From a bacterium OL-1 (lineage in GTDB: Bacteria > Actinomycetota > Coriobacteriia > Coriobacteriales > Atopobiaceae): a DNA stretch of 64,000 nucleotides. The stretch's first letter is position 1. The number at the start of each line of letters is the position of its first letter. Shown here in pieces: positions 54,329 to 63,918 of this stretch. A model generated the notes under the pieces. That model searched no databases, was not told where the DNA came from, and saw only the letters and a list, made by a program, of their open reading frames with translations. Position numbers and translations under genes: made by a program. The DNA lies in the NCBI GenBank assembly GCA_000752675.2, contig LM994627.1, positions 17,608 through 81,607 of the forward strand, written 5' to 3'.

Positions 54329-56308
54329 ATGACAATCCGTGACCCCGGGGCTCGCCCGGATTTTGACGATGCGCGCTCGCTTGACGAGAGCCTGCCCGAG
54401 CTGCGTCGCCAGGTGGACGACGCTCCCACGGACCCCGGCTGCTACCTCTGGAAGGACGCGCGCGGTCAGGTCGTCTACGTGGGCAAGGCCAAGAACCTGC
54501 GCGCCCGCCTGCGCCAGTACGTGACGCTCCAGGACGACCGCGACAAGATTCCCCTCATGATGCAGGTCGTGAGGTCGTTCGACTACATCGTGGTGGGCTC
54601 CGAGCACGAGGCCCTCGTGCTCGAGCGCAACCTCATCGCTCAGTACCACCCGTACTTCAACGTGGACTTCAAGGACGACAAGAGCTACCCCTACATCGCC
54701 ATCACCGAGTCGGATGTGTTCCCGGCCATCAAGTACACGCGCGAGCACCACCGCAAGGGGACGCGCTACTTTGGCCCCTACACCGACGCTCACGCCGCGC
54801 GCGACACCATCGACACGCTGCGCAAGGTCGTGCCCATCTGCACGGCCACGTGCGCGGAGTGGAAGCGCTGCCGTCGAGAGCTGGAGCGCCGCCCTGACGA
54901 GGCGGCCGTGGCCAACCTGGCGCTTGCCCGCACGGGGCGGCCCTGCTTCGACTACCACATGGGCAAGGGGCCGGGCGTCTGCGTGGGCGCCATCGACACT
55001 GTCGAGTACGCCAAGCACGTGCGGCAGGTCGAAGACTTTCTCGCCGGGCGCCGCTCGCACGTGGTCTCGGCCGTGGAGGAGCAGATGCGCGAGGCCGCCG
55101 CGGACCTCGACTTTGAGCGCGCGGGCCGCCTCAAGGCGCGCCTCGAGAGCCTGAACGCCCTGGACGACCGCCAGCAGGTCATGTTCTCCTCGGACGTCTC
55201 CCTCGACCTTATCGGCTTCTACCGCGAGGAGACCATCAGCGCGGCCTGCGTCTTTGTGGTGCGCGAGGGCCGCACGGTGCGCACCGTCGAGTTCATTCTC
55301 GACAAGGGCGCGGACGTGGGGGAGGTCGAGCTGCAGGGCGGCTTCCTCAAGCGCTACTACGACGAGACGGCAGACATCCCCTCCGAGGTGGACGTGGACG
55401 TAGACCTGCCGGACGCCGAGCTTCTCTCGGAATGGCTTGCCGAGAAGCGCGGGCGCGCCTGCCACATCCATCACCCCCAGCGCGGCGAGAAGCGCCATCT
55501 CCTGGACATGGCGGTCGCCAACGCCCGTCATGCGCTCATGCGCTACATGGTGCGCACGGGCTACGCGGACGACCGCACCAACCAGGCGCTGCTGCAGCTC
55601 GAGAGCGCACTTGCCCTCGACGCGCCGCCCATGCGCATCGAGTGCTTCGACATCTCGACCCTCCACGGCCACTTCACGGTTGCCTCCATGGTCGTCTTTA
55701 CCAACGGCCGTCCCGACAAGTCCCAGTACCGGCGCTTCAAGATCCAGACGCCGCTCACCGAGGCGAACGACTTCGTGAGCATGTCAGAGGTTCTCGCCCG
55801 GCGCTACGCGCCCGAGCGCATGGCCGACGAGCGCTTTGGATCGCGCCCGGATCTGCTGGTGGTCGACGGCGGCAAGCCCCAGCTCACGGCTGCCATGGAG
55901 CAGCTCTCCTCGCTGGGGCTCGACATTCCGGTGTGCGGCCTTGCCAAGTCGGACGAGGAGGTCTTTGTCCCCTGGGACGAGACACCCGTGGTGCTGCCCT
56001 CGGGCTCGGCGTCGCTCTACCTCATCAAGCAGGTGCGCGACGAGTCGCACCGCTTTGCCATCACCTTCCACCGCGAGCTGCGCGACAAGGCCATGACCGT
56101 CTCGGTGCTCGACGACGTGCCGGGCGTGGGCCCCAAGCGCAAGCGGGCCATCATGCGCCGCTTTGGCTCGCTCAAGCGCCTGCGTGCTGCGAGCGTGGAG
56201 GACATCGCCCAGGTCCCGGGTGTGCCCGCCGAGGTGGCGCAGGCGGTCTACGACGCCCTCCGTGCCTGGGACGAGGAGGCCCAGACGGTGGCGGAGAAGG
56301 CGCGTTAG
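54329..56308 (+). CDS. uvrC: Excinuclease ABC subunit C
   Basis: 659-residue dual-incision nuclease of nucleotide excision repair. GIY-YIG domain: DPGCYLWKDARGQVVYVGKAKNLRARL. UVR motif near residues 255-285 (AAADLDFERAGRLKARLESL), then the RNase H-like endonuclease (ECFDISTLHG, LLVVDGGKPQL) and tandem HhH motifs at the end (VPGVGPKRKRAIM). Length is normal. Its last four bases overlap the convergent beta-propeller gene. Confidence 0.96.
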   Translation: MTIRDPGARPDFDDARSLDESLPELRRQVDDAPTDPGCYLWKDARGQVVYVGKAKNLRARLRQYVTLQDDRDKIPLMMQVVRSFDYIVVGSEHEALVLERNLIAQYHPYFNVDFKDDKSYPYIAITESDVFPAIKYTREHHRKGTRYFGPYTDAHAARDTIDTLRKVVPICTATCAEWKRCRRELERRPDEAAVANLALARTGRPCFDYHMGKGPGVCVGAIDTVEYAKHVRQVEDFLAGRRSHVVSAVEEQMREAAADLDFERAGRLKARLESLNALDDRQQVMFSSDVSLDLIGFYREETISAACVFVVREGRTVRTVEFILDKGADVGEVELQGGFLKRYYDETADIPSEVDVDVDLPDAELLSEWLAEKRGRACHIHHPQRGEKRHLLDMAVANARHALMRYMVRTGYADDRTNQALLQLESALALDAPPMRIECFDISTLHGHFTVASMVVFTNGRPDKSQYRRFKIQTPLTEANDFVSMSEVLARRYAPERMADERFGSRPDLLVVDGGKPQLTAAMEQLSSLGLDIPVCGLAKSDEEVFVPWDETPVVLPSGSASLYLIKQVRDESHRFAITFHRELRDKAMTVSVLDDVPGVGPKRKRAIMRRFGSLKRLRAASVEDIAQVPGVPAEVAQAVYDALRAWDEEAQTVAEKAR

Positions 56309-57399
56309 TCGGGGACCGCAAACATTCCGGAGATGTAGCTAAAGTTTTCGTCGATGTGGCTCACGGTGGAGCGACCGAGTGGCGACAGACTGTCTGTCAG
56401 GTCAAACGAGAGGAGCTCGCGATTGGCGCCCACAACATAGAGCGTATCGCCAGAGATGCAGCTCTGCATGACGGCGCAGGTAAGGTTGTGCTCTTCCGAG
56501 AGCGGTTCCCACGTTGAGGGGTCGTAGAGCGCGGCTGTGGTCGGGCTCTCACTATGAATGTCTCCAAAGAGGAGAAGCACGCAGCCATTCCAGGGGAGGG
56601 CATCGAGCACGGCCGTATCGAATTCCTTCGATTCGAGCACGGCCGTATCGGTGTGGTAGATGCCGAGCTGCGTCGATGGGACTTGCCTCGAGGCGTCTTC
56701 CCAATTCGCAAAGATGAGCAGGTTGCCTGCGGCAACGGGCCGATAACGACCGGATCCAAGCTTAGTCGTGGTTACGGTGTCTATCAGATTGAGGTCTCGG
56801 TCATAGATGCTGATCCACGATGTGGACTCGTCTGGCGCGTCGGGCGAGAGGGGACTTCCCGCTGAGAAGGCATACAGCTTCCCGTCGTAAAGGCAGAGGG
56901 ACTCGATGTAGGTGTCCGTCTCCCCAATGTCAGTGACATCGCCCGTTTGCCGGTCTATGCGGCATATGTGCGAGACGTTGTTGAGGTTGCTGCAGGTAAA
57001 GATGTAGTCATCATCTGCGCAGACTCCATAGAGGTTTATCTGATCGACGCTGTAGCGGGTTACGGAAAGGTCATCAAGGTCCACGCCGAGCACCGTCTTC
57101 TCGTCGCGCTTGGTTGTGTAGCCTTGGGGGATAACATAAAGCGTGCCGTCATAGACGGGGGAGAGGTTCCAGTCACACCCGAGCGTGGCATAGTCAAGCG
57201 GCAGGCCGCCGAGTTCGTTGAGCTCGCTGTCATAGAGAATGATTCGGCTCCGCGCCTGGAACTGCCGTGTCTCAATCACGCCAAAGGAAGCCTGCTCCGT
57301 GGGGGCAGGAGAGACATTTCTTCTGGTCAGCCAAGCAATGGAGAGTGCTGCGACAGCGCATGCGAGAAATGCCGTCAGTAGGGCAGCGCGCCTTTTCAT
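56305..57399 (-). CDS. Membrane-anchored beta-propeller-like extracellular protein
   Basis: 364 residues. An N-terminal MKRRAALLTAFLACAVAALSIAWL helix acts as a signal anchor; no lipobox Cys follows. The rest is beta-rich with repeated blades such as LCLYDGKLYAF, SCISGDTLYVVGANRELLSFDLT and DDYIFTCSNLNNVSHICRID, suggesting a seven- or eight-bladed propeller. No catalytic motif. GGAGGCGC precedes the ATG. It is the last gene of the reverse group after the exported NlpC/P60-like protein. Confidence 0.7.
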   Translation of the reverse strand: MKRRAALLTAFLACAVAALSIAWLTRRNVSPAPTEQASFGVIETRQFQARSRIILYDSELNELGGLPLDYATLGCDWNLSPVYDGTLYVIPQGYTTKRDEKTVLGVDLDDLSVTRYSVDQINLYGVCADDDYIFTCSNLNNVSHICRIDRQTGDVTDIGETDTYIESLCLYDGKLYAFSAGSPLSPDAPDESTSWISIYDRDLNLIDTVTTTKLGSGRYRPVAAGNLLIFANWEDASRQVPSTQLGIYHTDTAVLESKEFDTAVLDALPWNGCVLLLFGDIHSESPTTAALYDPSTWEPLSEEHNLTCAVMQSCISGDTLYVVGANRELLSFDLTDSLSPLGRSTVSHIDENFSYISGMFAVPD

Positions 57400-57467
57400 G
57401 TGCGCCTCCAGTCAGGGGTGAAGGAGGTGCACCCCATGGAATAAACGGGGCGCACCGTGAAGCCAGA

Positions 57468-58085
57468 CTATACTTGAGAGTAAATAGTCGACGTATGCGA
57501 AGACATAACAAGTTCTGTCGGGTAGACCGCATTGCCCCAGGCAGATGTGTCGAGGTCAATTCCATAGAGGTCTTTGTAGGCAGCCCACACAAGCTGAGAA
57601 CAATAGAAAGAGTTACGCGTATCCCTGTCGAAGAAATTGTAGTTGTATGGCTTTCCAATCTGCGAATAACACCAGTTGGCCGCTGCTGCGTCTTGTGCCG
57701 TGGTCGTCTCGTTCACGTTTAGACCGTACACGACCTCCTTTGAGGATGCCCAGTTATTTGACCCAAGAACGACTCCTTGGTCTGTGGACTCTACAACCCA
57801 TAGGGAAGAGTAGACGATAGCTGCATGTCCAGAAGGAATCCACTTAAACTTATCCCCGGTGACAAGGATCACTCCCTTGCGAGTGGGGTAGGTTCCCAAG
57901 CGCCTCATTGGTCCCTTATCGGACATTATCGGCATACGTGCAGCCTCTTCCCAATACGGCGCGAACTCCTCTTCAGAGGGGACATCTCTCACGGGGGGCT
58001 CTGACGCAACTGCAGGCGTGTGAAAACCACTGATAGCGAGAAGAACAACGAGGACTGGTAAAACGGCAATCATCTTCTTGTACAT
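57468..58085 (-). CDS. Secreted YiiX-like (permuted NlpC/P60) cysteine hydrolase
   Basis: 205 residues with a signal peptide (MYKKMIAVLPVLVVLLAISG, cleavage near AVASEP, about 27). The papain-like permuted fold has His in WIPSGHAAIVYSS and the nucleophile Cys in NSFYCSQLVWAAYKDLYG. DTSAWGNAVYPTEL is the usual end motif. Members cut peptide or amide bonds in cell-wall peptides or lipids. AGAGGAG lies upstream. The gene is downstream of the LuxR-type membrane regulator and may be its target. Confidence 0.82.
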   Translation of the reverse strand: MYKKMIAVLPVLVVLLAISGFHTPAVASEPPVRDVPSEEEFAPYWEEAARMPIMSDKGPMRRLGTYPTRKGVILVTGDKFKWIPSGHAAIVYSSLWVVESTDQGVVLGSNNWASSKEVVYGLNVNETTTAQDAAAANWCYSQIGKPYNYNFFDRDTRNSFYCSQLVWAAYKDLYGIDLDTSAWGNAVYPTELVMSSHTSTIYSQV

Positions 58086-58288
58086 CTCAAACTCCTCTTA
58101 GATAGGGAACGTTCTCGCTGTATCGATCCGAGATACTTCTGAGACGCTTTAGTCGACAGAGGTGCTTGTACTGTTCCATCTATCTCTTCCTCTCGCCTCC
58201 GTACTTGATATTGGACTGACTAGGAAGATGATTTCAGGGTTAGGGGTTTGCGTCTGTCGTCCAAGAGGATGGGATTCGTAAATTCGTG

Positions 58289-60139
58289 TCAACTCAAGAG
58301 CGAGGTTATTACCTTTTGCAATTCAGCTGCGCTGTGAATGCCAAGGGCGACATAAATGCGACTCCGGTATGACTTTACGGTTCCTCGTGCTATATGAAGC
58401 TGATCACAGATTTCACCCTCGCTGTCACCCCGAGCGATGAGGAGGGCAATTTGTGTCTGGAGCTCGTTGAGCCCGTAACTGCGGAGGTGCTTGAGCACCA
58501 CGTCCGCGTCCTTCGGAGAGTTTCCGTAGGGGGATGTTGTTGGGGAGATCTTTCCAAATACCATGGCCCCGGCAACAAGAAGAAGTGCACACAGCACGTA
58601 CGACACATCGGGATGAGATGTGAGTAGGGAGTTAATGGGTCCCTGAAGAAGGAAACAGAATCCCACGAGTGCCGCGAGTTCGCGAGAGCGACAAAATAGT
58701 TCCTGTATGCCCGTTTGCAGGAGATGCCTGGTGCGATGCGTCCACGAGATTTCAGCTCCTGATAGAGCTACGTTCGTACCAATGAGCAAAATGGTTGCGA
58801 AAAGAACTAACAGTGAAAGGATGCGAAAGAGCCACAGAAGTGGCCAAGACGCCACCAGAAGCACTGCGGAGAGTGTCGTTCCGGTAGCCGCGAGGAGGCT
58901 TTTTTCCCAAGAAGGGGAAACGCAAAGCCGTTGTCGAAGGGCCTCCTCTCCTCCTGAATCTGGATGGCAGAGAAAACCGATGAGAGCACCACAGATGAGA
59001 GCGAGTCCAAAGAAGTGTGCCGTCACAAGTTGACTGTTCGCATCGAATGGACACAAGGTATATGCAAGGCAGAACCCCATACAGGCAAGGGTGCTCCAAT
59101 GCTTGTGCAAGAATGCAAATCTACGGTTGACTGATGTTGAGTTTTCGCTTGCGTTATCAGATTTGACATCATTGCTCTGCTGTGCAGAAGAGATGAGAAG
59201 GCAGAGTTCTTTCTTGGAGCGTATTCCCAATTTCTCATATCCTCGAGAGCGATTGGTATTGACAGTTGACTCTGAGATGCCGAGCTCTTGTGCGATGATG
59301 CGGCGCGGCTTTCCAAGTGCGGTACTGATAAGAACCTCGGCCTCTCGACCACTGAGTGGACGGAGTGCATGGGAGGAGAGAAGCCGCTCGATGCGGGTGC
59401 TCTCACGGACTTTTTGCCTGGGATTTGTCGACTCTTCGGTGGCGGTCGTGTGCCTGGGGGACGCATGACGGATAAGGTATAAAATAACGACGGTAACAGC
59501 AAAGAGATGCATCCCCGTTAGAACAAGAGCGAGATGTGGGCAACCCGATAGGGTGTCATAGAGTGATGCCGAGAATACGAGTCCGGCGACAAGTGAGAAG
59601 AGCGTCCGTTCGTCTGTTCCGGAAGATAGACGAGTGAGGAGTTGCGCTACGAGAGATGCCGTGGCACCGAGGCATGCCGAGAAGACAGGAAACCATGGGC
59701 CGATTGCCGGAAACGAGAGACCCAGAACAAGCGGCACAACAAAAGTAATTCCGAGGATTACTACAGACTGGAGAGCTGCGTCATCATTGGGTTCCGGATG
59801 CGCAAACTCAAGGGCGAGGCATATCCACCCAACAAGAGCGAATGCGGTAGCTGCGACCTCGGCTGCAGCAAAGTCTACGAGAGCGTTGGCTTCAACAATC
59901 AATATCTCTAGCGCGAAGATGGGAATTGCGCCTATGGCTCCTGCAACAGCCATGAACCGCCGACACTTCTCGGAAGAGACCTTGTCGGCAGCTCCGAGCG
60001 TGCGTCCGACGAGCAAGGCGGCGCAGGCGAGGCTGAGCGTAAACAGTGGTTGGCGGGGCGGTAGCGCGGCAATAAATCCCGACCAGATGCACCAGATAAG
60101 CTTACCTCTTCGTGCAAGGATGGCATATGTTCTCATCAT
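58289..60139 (-). CDS. LuxR-type regulator made of two membrane-plus-HTH modules
   Basis: 616 residues. Module 1: about six or seven transmembrane helices (1-240), then a GerE/LuxR HTH near 262-320 (PLSGREAEVLISTALGKPRR, SESTVNTNRSRGYEKLGI). Module 2: a second membrane region (about 340-535) and a second LuxR HTH near 555-616 (GLNELQTQIALLIARGDSEG, ARGTVKSYRSRIYVALGI). Single-module versions are typical of Coriobacteriia; a fused pair is unusual. There is no receiver domain, so it probably binds DNA from the membrane. Start ATG 60139 (or 60136) follows AAGGGAG; the longer upstream frame is poor. Confidence 0.85.
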   Translation of the reverse strand: MMRTYAILARRGKLIWCIWSGFIAALPPRQPLFTLSLACAALLVGRTLGAADKVSSEKCRRFMAVAGAIGAIPIFALEILIVEANALVDFAAAEVAATAFALVGWICLALEFAHPEPNDDAALQSVVILGITFVVPLVLGLSFPAIGPWFPVFSACLGATASLVAQLLTRLSSGTDERTLFSLVAGLVFSASLYDTLSGCPHLALVLTGMHLFAVTVVILYLIRHASPRHTTATEESTNPRQKVRESTRIERLLSSHALRPLSGREAEVLISTALGKPRRIIAQELGISESTVNTNRSRGYEKLGIRSKKELCLLISSAQQSNDVKSDNASENSTSVNRRFAFLHKHWSTLACMGFCLAYTLCPFDANSQLVTAHFFGLALICGALIGFLCHPDSGGEEALRQRLCVSPSWEKSLLAATGTTLSAVLLVASWPLLWLFRILSLLVLFATILLIGTNVALSGAEISWTHRTRHLLQTGIQELFCRSRELAALVGFCFLLQGPINSLLTSHPDVSYVLCALLLVAGAMVFGKISPTTSPYGNSPKDADVVLKHLRSYGLNELQTQIALLIARGDSEGEICDQLHIARGTVKSYRSRIYVALGIHSAAELQKVITSLLS

Positions 60140-60383
60140 GTCTCCCTTATGGCTTGATGCTGAGAATAGGACAAAGCCTGCTCTACTGAGGCTGCGCTCC
60201 GGTGGGTGGTGGGCGAGAGCCCGATGAGACAGTGCGGGATATCGCGCGGGTTCGCTGTGCGTGATATGAGCATGCAAAAGCGTCCAGCTCCGAATCTCGC
60301 GGGCCAGTTGCGCTCAGCATCGGCTAGCCTAGTCTCTAGTCCAAAATGGCGCGACCGTGGGGGCCGCACGGAGAGGAGCATCC

Positions 60384-61073
60384 ATGGCTGTCAATCCGCT
60401 CGTCCAATCCCTCAAGGGTAAGCTCATCGTGAGCGTCCAGGCGTATCCCGGAGAACCCATGCGGCACCCGGAGACCATGGCCCAGATCGCCCGCGCCTGC
60501 GAGCTGGGCGGTGCCGCAGCGATTCGCTGCCAGGGCCTCTCGGACATTGCCGCCATCAAGGGCCGCGTTGAGATTCCCGTCATCGGCCTCTGGAAGGAGG
60601 GCCACGACGGCGTCTACATCACGCCCACGCTGCGCCATGCCGTGGCCTGCGTGAACGCCGGCGCCGACGTGGTGGCCATCGACGCCACCAATCGCCCGCG
60701 CCCCGACGGCCGCACCTTCGAGGAGACCGTCCGCGACCTGCGCGCCCAGTGCGAGACCATCGTCATGGCCGACTGCATGACTATCGAGGATATCCGTCGC
60801 GGCGTCGCGTGCGGCTGCGACATCGTGTCCACCACGCTCTCGCACAACAAGCCCGCAATCGACACCACGCTGGACGACGGTCCCGACATCGCCCTTCTCG
60901 CCGAGGCCGCCAAGGAGTTCCCCGGCTTCCCCGTGATCTGCGAGGGCCACGTCCACACCCCGGCGGACGCGCGCGCGGCCATTGACGCTGGTGCGTGGGC
61001 TGTGGTCTCGGGCACCGCGATCACGCATCCCACGAGCATCACCAGCTGGTTCAAGGCGGCCATCGAGGCTTAG
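60384..61073 (+). CDS. nanE: N-acetylmannosamine-6-phosphate 2-epimerase
   Basis: 229-residue TIM-barrel NanE that converts ManNAc-6-P to GlcNAc-6-P in sialic acid use. SVQAYPGEPMRHP, AIRCQGLSDIAAIK, PVIGLWKEG, ADVVAIDATNRPRPDG (catalytic Lys region upstream), DIVSTTLSHN and CEGHVHTPADARAAIDAGAWAVVSGTAITHP are typical. GAGAGGAGC precedes the ATG. No sialic acid lyase or transporter lies nearby. Confidence 0.93.
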   Translation: MAVNPLVQSLKGKLIVSVQAYPGEPMRHPETMAQIARACELGGAAAIRCQGLSDIAAIKGRVEIPVIGLWKEGHDGVYITPTLRHAVACVNAGADVVAIDATNRPRPDGRTFEETVRDLRAQCETIVMADCMTIEDIRRGVACGCDIVSTTLSHNKPAIDTTLDDGPDIALLAEAAKEFPGFPVICEGHVHTPADARAAIDAGAWAVVSGTAITHPTSITSWFKAAIEA

Positions 61074-61110
61074 GTACTGACATTCCGGCAACAACCAAAA
61101 GGAGAAGCAC

Positions 61111-62205
61111 ATGGCTGAGAACAACGGCTCTGGCAATGTGGCCCCGCTCGATGCGGCGGCCGCCGCAAAGGCAGCGTTTGCCGAGGTCACAGGCGAGCCC
61201 TTCCCCACAGACATCTACACGGCGCCGCAGCTCTCCTGGGCGGTCATCGGTTGCGGCGTGATTGCCAACCAGATGGCGACCTCGCTTGCCCTCTCCGGCC
61301 GCCATCTCCGCAGCGTTGCCAACCGCACACGCGAGAAGGCCGAGACCTTTGCCGAGCGCTACGGCGTGGAGCGCGTGTACAACTCGGCCGAGGAGCTCTA
61401 CCAGGACCCCGGCGTGGACGCCATCTACATCACCACACCGCACAACACGCACATCCGCTACCTGCGCGGCGCCCTCGCGGCGGGCAAGCACGTCCTCTGC
61501 GAGAAGTCCATCACGCTCAACTCCGAGGAGCTCGACGAGGCCCGTGCGCTTGCACGCGAGAACAACGTGGTGCTCATGGATGCCACGACCATCCTGCACA
61601 TGCCGCTCTACCAGGAGCTTCTCCGCCGTGCCAACGCGGGCGAGTTTGGTGCCATGAACCTGGCGCAGCTCAACTTTGGCAGCTACAAGGAGTACGGCGA
61701 CCTCACCAACCGCTTCTACAACCCCAAGCTGGCGGGCGGCGCGATGCTCGACATTGGCGTCTACGCACTCTCGCTCATGAGGCTCTTCATGGCAAGTCAG
61801 CCCACGGAAGTCGTTTCTCTCGCCAACCTGGCGTCGACGGGCGTGGACCAGACCTCGGGCATTGTGTGCCGGAACAAGGAGGGGCAGATGGGCGTCCTTT
61901 CGCTCACGCTCCACTCCAAGCAGCCCAAGCGCGCGGTCCTGAGCTTTGACCGCTGCTATGTTGAGGTCATGGACTATCCTCGCGCCGATGTCGCGACCAT
62001 CGTGTGGACGGAGGACGGGCGCCGCGAGGAGGTTCGCGCAGGTCGCTCGGGCTATGCGCTCTGCTACGAGATTGCCGACCTCGAGCATGCGGTTGCGGGC
62101 GACGCCCGTGCGGCGGGCCTCATCGACTATGCCGCTGACGTCATGCAGATCATGACCCGCCTGCGCCGCGAGTGGGGCGTGGTCTACCCCGAGGAGCGCG
62201 CATAG
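61111..62205 (+). CDS. Gfo/Idh/MocA-family oxidoreductase
   Basis: 364-residue NAD(P)-dependent sugar or cyclitol dehydrogenase. The Rossmann motif WAVIGCGVIANQMA begins near residue 43 after a 40-residue N-terminal extension. The family EK motif is in HVLCEKSITLN, and the substrate domain has GGAMLDIGVYALSL. It is 37 bp after nanE, so probably co-transcribed; it might act on an amino-sugar or sialic-acid-derived sugar. Its last bases overlap a partial copy of the 61-bp-period repeat array. Confidence 0.88.
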   Translation: MAENNGSGNVAPLDAAAAAKAAFAEVTGEPFPTDIYTAPQLSWAVIGCGVIANQMATSLALSGRHLRSVANRTREKAETFAERYGVERVYNSAEELYQDPGVDAIYITTPHNTHIRYLRGALAAGKHVLCEKSITLNSEELDEARALARENNVVLMDATTILHMPLYQELLRRANAGEFGAMNLAQLNFGSYKEYGDLTNRFYNPKLAGGAMLDIGVYALSLMRLFMASQPTEVVSLANLASTGVDQTSGIVCRNKEGQMGVLSLTLHSKQPKRAVLSFDRCYVEVMDYPRADVATIVWTEDGRREEVRAGRSGYALCYEIADLEHAVAGDARAAGLIDYAADVMQIMTRLRREWGVVYPEERA

Positions 62206-62420
62206 GTGCTAGCTGCAGAAATGCGCCCTTCGGCGAGAAAATGCCGCCTGAGCGAAGGTGTCGTACGGAATGCTGTCGAAACCTCACGCTCGGGCGAGAA
62301 ATTCTCGCCCGAGGGGCGCTTTCGTACGAAGTAGCTGCGATAACGTGCCCTCCGGCGTCAGTTCCGCGCCGGAAGGGCAATTTCGTGCGTAATCCTTGCG
62401 GTAACGCTGCTTCCGGCGTC
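62182..62420. repeat. 61-bp-period array of 56-bp palindromic units
   Basis: Three clear units start at 62243, 62304 and 62365, each 56 bp with five-base spacers (AAAAT, AAATT, AGTTC), ending in GGGCGAG, CCGGCGTC and CCGGCGTC. A diverged fourth unit (62182-62237) spans the stop of the oxidoreductase gene and ends TTCGGCGAG. Starts read GCCGCCTGAG, CTCGCCCGAGGGGC and CGCGCCGGAAGGGC. Same family as copies A and B. Confidence 0.85.
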
Positions 62421-62671
62421 CTGGACCCCCTGGACCCCCTGGACCCCCCGGCCCTTATGCTTCCGGACCAGCGGAGAATAGCTCCTTTTCTTAAACGGCG
62501 GTTGCGTTTGCCCAGGTGGCGGCCAACTGGATTAAGAAATGGAGCTTAAACTCCACGGGGCGAGAGGGGCTAGAGCTCGGGAGAGGCACGCCATCCCAAC
62601 TTAGAACGTTGCCATTAGCGAGAGCCCCTATCAAAAGCGCGTCTCTATGGACGGCACCGCTGCATCTCGGC
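62421..62671. other. Non-coding stretch with short tandem repeat and inverted repeats
   Basis: GGACCCCCT occurs three times in tandem near 62423-62449. A further inverted repeat pairs AGCTCCTTTTCTTAA (about 62479-62493) with TTAAGAAATGGAGCT. No gene is seen between 62206 and 62958. Confidence 0.55.
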
Positions 62672-62750
62672 AATTTATTGCGCGTTTTTCCTTGTCCTAA
62701 GTACGTTTGCCCAGATAAGCTCATATTTACGAGAAATATCGCGCAATAAT
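62672..62750. repeat. 79-bp imperfect inverted-repeat element, copy 2
   Basis: Left arm AATTTATTGCGCG and following T-rich bases pair with AGAAATATCGCGCAATAAT (62732-62750). Related to 6653-6730 by arm sequence and length. It lies upstream of rapZ. Confidence 0.6.
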
Positions 62751-62958
62751 CCTATGCGAGAGTTTCGATAGTGGGGCGTTCGCCCCGCCGGACGAGAGAC
62801 CCCGTCCGCCGAGAAGCCCCGCCTAGAACCCCGCCGAGAACCCCCGGGCGAGAAGTGCGGACCCCGGGGGAGCAACGGCACGGCGCCAGCACCAGCGTGC
62901 CAACCGGGCACCAACCCCTATACTTGATGCGGTTGCCACCAGAGCGGAGGAGGGACGA

Positions 62959-63915
62959 ATGCCAGACACAAGCACCGGCCAGGACATGCGCGACGCCGAG
63001 AGCCGCGACCGCGTCCCCGACATCGTGATCATCACAGGCATGTCCGGTTCGGGTCGCACGCAGGCCCTGCACTGCTTCGAGGACATGGGCTACTTCTGCA
63101 TCGACAACCTCCCGCCGCGCCTGGTCCCGCAGCTTGCTGAGCTCGTGGGCATTAACTCGGGCGTTGGGCGACATCTTGCCGTGACCTGCGACCTGCGCAG
63201 CCAGGGCCTCTTCGACGAGCTCACGGACACCATCCGCCAGCTCGGCGAGCACGAGCTCTCGTGCAAGCTCCTCTTCCTGGATGCCTCCGACGAGATTCTC
63301 ATGCGCCGCTACAACGAGAACCGCCGCCGCCACCCGCTTGCGGTACCCGGCGAGTCCGTCGAGCACGCCATCAAGCGCGAGCGCCGGCAGCTCAAGGACG
63401 CGCGCACCATGGCCGACCTCGTCATCGACACTAGCCACATGCGCACCTCAGCCCTGCGGGCCCGCCTCAACGCGGCCTTCTCAGAGCTCACCGAGCAGCA
63501 GCTCCTCGACGTGAATGTCTTCTCGTTTGGCTTCAAGCACGGGATGCCCTCCGAGGCTGACCTCATGATCGACGTGCGCTTTCTGTCAAACCCCTTCTAC
63601 GACCCCGAGATGCGCTACCTCACGGGTAATGACGAGAAGGTCGCACGCTTCGTGATGGACAACAAGATCACGCGCGACTTCATGGACGCGTGGCTGCGGC
63701 TGCTCGACGTTGCCATGCCGGGTTATGTCGCCGAGGGCAAGGCGCGCCTGTCCATCGCCGTGGGCTGCACGGGCGGCCAGCACAGGAGCGTCGCCATTGC
63801 CAACGCCACGGCGGCCCATCTCAAGGCGCAGGGCTATCGTGTGAACCTCTTCCACCGCGACCTCCCGGAGGCTGTTGCTGCCGCCGCGCACGACGCTGCC
63901 ACGGGCGAGAGGTAG
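62959..63915 (+). CDS. rapZ: RNase adapter protein RapZ (YvcJ family)
   Basis: 318-residue nucleotide-binding protein. The P-loop GMSGSGRTQAL near residues 27-37 has Arg where Lys is common. FCIDNLPPRLVP, FLDASDEILMRRYNENRRRHPL, MIDVRFLSNPFYDPEMRYLTG and IAVGCTGGQHRSVAIA are diagnostic. In Gram-positives it precedes yvcK and/or whiA; here whiA follows after three bases. GGAGGAGGG lies upstream. Confidence 0.95.
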   Translation: MPDTSTGQDMRDAESRDRVPDIVIITGMSGSGRTQALHCFEDMGYFCIDNLPPRLVPQLAELVGINSGVGRHLAVTCDLRSQGLFDELTDTIRQLGEHELSCKLLFLDASDEILMRRYNENRRRHPLAVPGESVEHAIKRERRQLKDARTMADLVIDTSHMRTSALRARLNAAFSELTEQQLLDVNVFSFGFKHGMPSEADLMIDVRFLSNPFYDPEMRYLTGNDEKVARFVMDNKITRDFMDAWLRLLDVAMPGYVAEGKARLSIAVGCTGGQHRSVAIANATAAHLKAQGYRVNLFHRDLPEAVAAAAHDAATGER

Positions 63916-63918
63916 CCA

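Noticed and set aside
62182-62420. CRISPR array
   Set aside because: The repeated part is the 56-bp palindrome and the spacers are only five bases; units are diverged and no cas genes are present.
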